Below, piece by piece: positions 60,592-64,000 of a DNA stretch of 64,000 nt; the stretch's first letter is position 1; each line of letters opens with the position of its first letter. The notes under the pieces were generated by a model that saw only the letters and a program-made list of their open reading frames with translations, ran no database searches and was not told the origin of the DNA. The translations under genes were made by a program, and so were the position numbers. This DNA comes from Bacteroidota bacterium (GTDB lineage Bacteria; Bacteroidota; Bacteroidia; Chitinophagales; Chitinophagaceae). Location: contig JAEWJK010000008.1 in NCBI GenBank assembly GCA_023386555.1, positions 1-64,000 of the forward strand. Reading direction: 5' to 3'.

Positions 60592-62531
60592 TGTGGTAAA
60601 TTGAAACTGATTGTAAAGCTGAATGTAGTACCTGAGCCAGCATTACTTTCCAGGGATATTTTTGATTTCATTAATGACAACAGATTTTTTACAATACTCA
60701 GTCCTAAACCTGTACCCAGTTGTGCAGATTTATTTTTGCTGGACTGCACATACAACTCAAATATTTTTTCCTGGTCTTCTTTCGGTATTCCAACTCCCGA
60801 ATCTTTTACATTAAATAAGATATCAACTTTAGTAGGTGAAGCGTTTACAGATTTTGCTGTTATCGAAATCGTTCCGTGTTCAGTAAACTTAATAGCATTG
60901 TTTAAAAGGTTGCTGAATACCTGTGTTAATCTGATAGGATCTCCGATCAATACTTCTGGAATATTTTCATCGAAGTTCAATTCATAGTTTAAGTTTTTTT
61001 CTCTAATATCATGTTGATACAAACCATACACCTGGTAAAAGACCTCTTTCAAAACAAAACGTATATGGCTGATTTCAACTTTACCTGATCCTGATTTTTG
61101 GTAATCCAGCACATCATTCATCAGGCCTAGCAAATGTTTTGCAGCCTTCTTTTGATAAACCAACATTTCTTTTTGTGCACTTGTTGGGTTTTCATTTAAT
61201 AAGAGATCAGTTAATCCTAAAATACCACCTAATGGATTTCTGATCTCATGGGCAACAAATGAAAGCAAGTGTGTTCTTAATGCCAGGCCATCTTCAATCT
61301 CTTTCTTATGCAACTCCAGCCTTCTATTTAACTTACGTTGTTTATACAAAAGAATAAACAATGCAGTAGAGATAATTGCAAATACTAAGATGAATGAAAT
61401 AAAAGCAAGATTATCTTTCTTAAGCTCCTTTATTTCCTGTTGTTTTAGTTTTTCATTCAATGCAATTTCATGATCTTTTTCTTTTATGATGAGTTCTGAT
61501 CTGAATCTTTCATTTGATAAAGAATCCTGTAAGGCATAAAATGAATCCGAGGCCAGGTAGGCTGTTTTAAAATCTCCTTTCTTTTCAGCCAAACGTGATT
61601 GTATGTAAAAGCAATCTTTCAGGTAATCTGTAGTGCCTGATGCTCTGGCGAATTGAAACGCTTTATTTAAATAAGATTCCGCCTCTTCTAAACTATTTAG
61701 TTCCGTTAGTAGATCAGCATAGGCTTTATAAGAATTAAGCAAAGCCGCTTGTAGGTCAAGCTTCTCTTTTAAAGCAATAGCTTTTTTGAAATAATAGGCC
61801 GAACTATCAAACTGCCGCAAATTTTTAAAAGCCTCACCTAAATTATGATACGAATACGAAATATAGGCTTCATTACCACTGGCAATATCGTCAGCTAAAA
61901 CTTCTTTAAAATAACTCAATGCAACAGAATAATTCTTCAACTCATTTTCAACTGCTGCAAGATTACTTAAAGCCATAATCTCTTCATTTCGCAGTTTTTT
62001 TTCTCTGCTTAATTTCAGACAGTCTTCAAAATATGTTTTTGCTCTTTTTAAAAGACCGCTGTTTTGATAAATAAGGCCGATGTTATTCTTTACCTGTATA
62101 TATCCTATTGTATCTTTCGACTCACGGAAATAATCATGTGCCTTTTGGTAGTTATCAAGTGCTTCTTTATAATCAGACTTATAGTCATAACTAACACCAA
62201 TTTCATTGTAAAGCTTTGCAAGGGTGGTAGTATTCTCGGTTAAAGGCAATGCTCTTTTGCAAATGTTAATCGAGCTGTCGTAAATGCCTTTAAGTCCGTA
62301 AATACTTGCAATCAGGTGAAGGATTTTGGCAGATTTTAATTCCTCATCAGCATTATTATCAAATAATTTATAAGAAGCTTGTAGAGCGCTATCAGGATTA
62401 TTATAAGCTGTTATTTGTAATATGCCTATAATTGAGTCTGTTTCATCAATAAGATCAGGTGCCGAATTTTTATTATTACAGCTTATAAAACAAAGGCTTA
62501 CCAGTAAAACTACGATGCTGCTCTTCATCAA
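60588..62531 (-). CDS. TPR-sensor histidine kinase, orphan
   Basis: 647 residues. N-terminal lipoprotein-like signal (SLCFISCNN), then about six TPR units in the exported part (for example EIGVSYDYKSDYKEALDNYQ and VKNNIGLIYQNSGLLKRAKT), one membrane helix (about 373-396, AFISFILVFAIISTALFILLY; partial), HisKA with the phospho-acceptor His428 (SFVAHEIRNPLGG) and HATPase_c with N box NLLNNAIKFTEHG, G1 DSGVGIPKEDQEKIF and G2 GTGLGLSIV. No receiver domain and no adjacent response regulator. It sits between nusG and rplK on the other strand, an unusual place. Confidence 0.92.
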   Translation of the reverse strand: MMKSSIVVLLVSLCFISCNNKNSAPDLIDETDSIIGILQITAYNNPDSALQASYKLFDNNADEELKSAKILHLIASIYGLKGIYDSSINICKRALPLTENTTTLAKLYNEIGVSYDYKSDYKEALDNYQKAHDYFRESKDTIGYIQVKNNIGLIYQNSGLLKRAKTYFEDCLKLSREKKLRNEEIMALSNLAAVENELKNYSVALSYFKEVLADDIASGNEAYISYSYHNLGEAFKNLRQFDSSAYYFKKAIALKEKLDLQAALLNSYKAYADLLTELNSLEEAESYLNKAFQFARASGTTDYLKDCFYIQSRLAEKKGDFKTAYLASDSFYALQDSLSNERFRSELIIKEKDHEIALNEKLKQQEIKELKKDNLAFISFILVFAIISTALFILLYKQRKLNRRLELHKKEIEDGLALRTHLLSFVAHEIRNPLGGILGLTDLLLNENPTSAQKEMLVYQKKAAKHLLGLMNDVLDYQKSGSGKVEISHIRFVLKEVFYQVYGLYQHDIREKNLNYELNFDENIPEVLIGDPIRLTQVFSNLLNNAIKFTEHGTISITAKSVNASPTKVDILFNVKDSGVGIPKEDQEKIFELYVQSSKNKSAQLGTGLGLSIVKNLLSLMKSKISLESNAGSGTTFSFTISFNLPQ

Positions 62532-62577
62532 GATATGGGGATACAGCCTGCAATATAATACTTAGCCACAAACTCTG

Positions 62578-62585
62578 TATTTTTG
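62578..62585 (+). promoter_or_regulatory. -7 box of the DUF4920 gene
   Basis: TATTTTTG matches TAnnTTTG and ends 15 bases before the ATG. No -33 TTTG is visible at 19 bases. Confidence 0.5.
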
Positions 62586-62600
62586 TGAAAAGCCTCATTT

Positions 62601-63074
62601 ATGAAAAGATTGTTTTCTGTTTTTATCCTGTTAATGATTGTTGCTGTTGGTAATGCACAGCCTCCTGATGTTCCTGCAGAAAAGGGTTCAAAGTTCGGAG
62701 CCGAAGTAACTGCTGAAAAAGCTGTTGCTGTAGAAGACATGGTAAAGACTTTAGAAGCAAAGCCGGGAGAAAAGTTAGAAGTAAAAGTACAAGGTACCGT
62801 GGTTGAAGTTTGCCAGGCTGAAGGTTGTTGGTTAAGAATGAAAAATGGTGATAGCAAGATCATGGTTAGAATGAAAGACCACAAATGGTTTGTACCAACT
62901 GCTTTAAACGGAAAGACAATAGTGTTGCATGGTTTTGCTGAAATAAAAGAAACTTCTGTAGAACAATTAAAGCATTATGCTGAAGATGCAGGTAAATCTC
63001 AAGCAGAAATTGATGCTATTAAAGAACCCAAAAGAGAAGTATTGGTTAATGCAACAGGTATTTTGGTGTTGTAA
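62601..63074 (+). CDS. DUF4920 exported protein
   Basis: 157 residues, signal peptide MKRLFSVFILLMIVAVGNAQ. The core VKVQGTVVEVCQAEGCWLRM has two cysteines five apart that could bind metal, followed by IMVRMKDHKWFVPTALNGKT and IVLHGFAEIKETSVEQLKHY. DUF4920 is an OB-fold-like Bacteroidota family of unknown function. Divergent from the histidine kinase with 69 bases between starts, so the two may be functionally linked. Confidence 0.85.
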   Translation: MKRLFSVFILLMIVAVGNAQPPDVPAEKGSKFGAEVTAEKAVAVEDMVKTLEAKPGEKLEVKVQGTVVEVCQAEGCWLRMKNGDSKIMVRMKDHKWFVPTALNGKTIVLHGFAEIKETSVEQLKHYAEDAGKSQAEIDAIKEPKREVLVNATGILVL

Positions 63075-63098
63075 TCATTAATAAGTCATAAAATTTGT

Positions 63099-63130
63099 AA
63101 TAAATCCTGCCCATCGGTGGGATTTATTGC
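63099..63130 (+). terminator. Hairpin after the DUF4920 gene
   Basis: AATAAATCC and GGATTTATT form a perfect 9-bp stem with a partly paired loop (TGCCCATCGGTG). The T-run afterwards is weak (GCTTTATCTC). Confidence 0.65.
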
Positions 63131-63138
63131 TTTATCTC

Positions 63139-63168
63139 TTGTTTTTCTCTCTCATACACTTACCTTTG
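63139..63168 (+). promoter_or_regulatory. rplK operon promoter
   Basis: TTG (63139-63141), 19 bases, TACCTTTG (63161-63168): a good match to the sigma-A consensus. It gives a leader of about 100 bases before rplK. Confidence 0.75.
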
Positions 63169-63207
63169 CCGTCCCAAAAAGTTCTTTAAGATTAAGAATG
63201 ATTGAAA

Positions 63208-63249
63208 ACCACGCTAAAAGTGGTGCTTGGGAGTTCTGCCTTGAGCAGA
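63208..63249 (+). promoter_or_regulatory. Two-hairpin leader of rplK, possible L1 autoregulatory site
   Basis: ACCAC/GTGGT (63208-63224, loop GCTAAAA) and TCTGC/GCAGA (63235-63249, loop CTTGA) form adjacent stems separated by GCTTGGGAGT, 28 bases before the start codon. In E. coli, L1 represses the L11-L1 operon by binding a leader stem; a similar role here is an inference. Confidence 0.5.
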
Positions 63250-63276
63250 GCGCTATTACCAATTAAATCGTAAAAA

Positions 63277-63723
63277 ATGGCAAAAGAGATCACAGGCTAT
63301 GTGAAGCTGCAGGCCAAAGGCGGTCAAGCCAATCCTGCACCTCCAATTGGCCCGGCACTCGGTTCTAAGGGTGTCAACATTATGGAGTTCTGTAAGCAAT
63401 TCAATGCTAGAACTCAAGACAAAATGGGAAAAGTTGTTCCTGTTTTGATCACTGTTTATTCTGACAAGTCTTTCGACTTCGTTATCAAAACCGCTCCTGC
63501 TGCAGTTCAGTTAATGGAAGCTGCTAAGATCCAGAAAGGTTCTAAAGAAAGCAATCGTCAAAAAGTAGGTAAAGTAAACTGGGAACAGGTTGAGGCTATC
63601 GCTAAAGACAAAATGAGCGATCTTAACTGTTTCACTGTTGAAAGTGCTATGAGAATGGTTGCAGGTACTGCAAGAAGCATGGGTTTAACTGTAGATGGTA
63701 AAGCCCCTTGGGAAAACAATTAA
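63277..63723 (+). CDS. rplK: 50S ribosomal protein L11 (uL11)
   Basis: 148 residues. GYVKLQAKGGQANPAPPIGPALGSKG carries the proline-rich N-terminal domain (first part quoted), and the C-terminal RNA-binding domain has PAAVQLMEAAKIQKGSKESN, with the tail GTARSMGLTVDG. Contacts the GTPase-associated region of 23S rRNA. Followed 25 bases later by rplA. Confidence 0.98.
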   Translation: MAKEITGYVKLQAKGGQANPAPPIGPALGSKGVNIMEFCKQFNARTQDKMGKVVPVLITVYSDKSFDFVIKTAPAAVQLMEAAKIQKGSKESNRQKVGKVNWEQVEAIAKDKMSDLNCFTVESAMRMVAGTARSMGLTVDGKAPWENN

Positions 63724-63748
63724 TTATTCACCTAAAAAACTTTAGAAA

Positions 63749-64000
63749 ATGTCAAGTATGACTAAGAAAAGAAAAGTTGCAGAAACTAAGGTGGATAAAA
63801 ACAAAATTTATTCCCTGAAAGAGGCTGCTGCATTAGTAAAAGAAATCAACTGTACAAAATTCGATAGTTCTGTTGACCTGCATATTCGTTTAGGAGTAGA
63901 TCCTAAGAAAGCTGATCAACAAGTTCGTGGTACTGTATCACTACCCCATGGTACTGGTAAAACAAAAAGAGTATTGGTGCTTTGCACACCGGATAAAGAA
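63749..64000 (+). CDS. rplA: 50S ribosomal protein L1 (uL1), N-terminal part
   Basis: 84 codons to the window edge, in frame throughout: MSSMTKKRKVAETKVDKNKI, then YSLKEAAALVKE, FDSSVDLHIRLGVDPKKADQ and VRGTVSLPHGTGKTKRVLVL, the canonical L1 blocks. Either Met1 (63749) or Met4 (63758) could be the start. The gene is cut by the end of the window. Confidence 0.96.
   Translation, partial: MSSMTKKRKVAETKVDKNKIYSLKEAAALVKEINCTKFDSSVDLHIRLGVDPKKADQQVRGTVSLPHGTGKTKRVLVLCTPDKE

Overview
The window is about 40% GC by eye and almost entirely single-copy, core-type bacterial DNA. It reads as a member of the Bacteroidota, most likely near the Chitinophagaceae; the family is an inference, not a measurement. 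The evidence is two type IX secretion (T9SS) cargo proteins, families largely confined to this phylum (DUF3078, DUF4295/bL38, DUF4476, DUF4920, TamL-type lipoprotein), promoters of the TTTG-N19-TAnnTTTG type, and no Shine-Dalgarno sequences except one perfect example in front of rpsU. I see no prophage, insertion sequence, CRISPR array or defence island.

Layout. 1-6.4 kb: two tandem fibronectin-III T9SS surface proteins, the first cut by the window edge. 6.5-13.8 kb: rocD, the rpmB-rpmG-bL38 ribosomal operon, ftsY, two paralogous small outer-membrane proteins, rimO, an OsmC protein and a secreted protein. 13.9-24.7 kb: lipA-trmH-thioredoxin operon; a TonB-receptor-like barrel with a DUF3078 barrel; miaB-hypothetical-sigma54 activator; lptE-hypothetical-secG. 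24.8-35.3 kb: mltG-yihY-redoxin, truB, a TamL-like outer-membrane assembly lipoprotein, an rRNA/tRNA methyltransferase, a TPR protein framed by 30-nt inverted repeats, pruA, hsp20 and a bacilliredoxin. 35.4-46.8 kb: a GlmU-like nucleotidyltransferase, tpiA, a hemerythrin protein, methyltransferase, flippase, two glycosyltransferases around lepA, a DUF4476 protein and three small proteins, one of only 39 residues. 47-64 kb: the information-processing core, rpoB-rpoC, rpsU, xer recombinase, hpf, four tRNAs, tuf, tRNA-Trp, secE, nusG, a histidine kinase, a DUF4920 protein, rplK and the start of rplA.

Functionally the last third couples transcription (RpoB, RpoC, NusG), translation (EF-Tu, L11, L1, S21, tRNAs, HPF) and secretion (SecE here, SecG at 24.4 kb, FtsY at 9 kb). 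Envelope biogenesis is the second theme (LptE, TamL, MltG, SecG, barrels, glycan genes). Ornithine and proline catabolism is represented by rocD and pruA, which both lead through glutamate semialdehyde.

The main unusual points are: rpoBC lies upstream of rpsU-tuf-nusG instead of after rplJL; rpsU carries the only convincing Shine-Dalgarno site; a family of nine short dispersed intergenic repeats, with one perfect inverted pair around a single gene and one copy inside the rpoB-rpoC junction; a second, palindromic repeat family; a glycine-zipper insertion in the TamL-like protein; and a 39-residue membrane protein gene whose stop codon overlaps that of its convergent neighbour.
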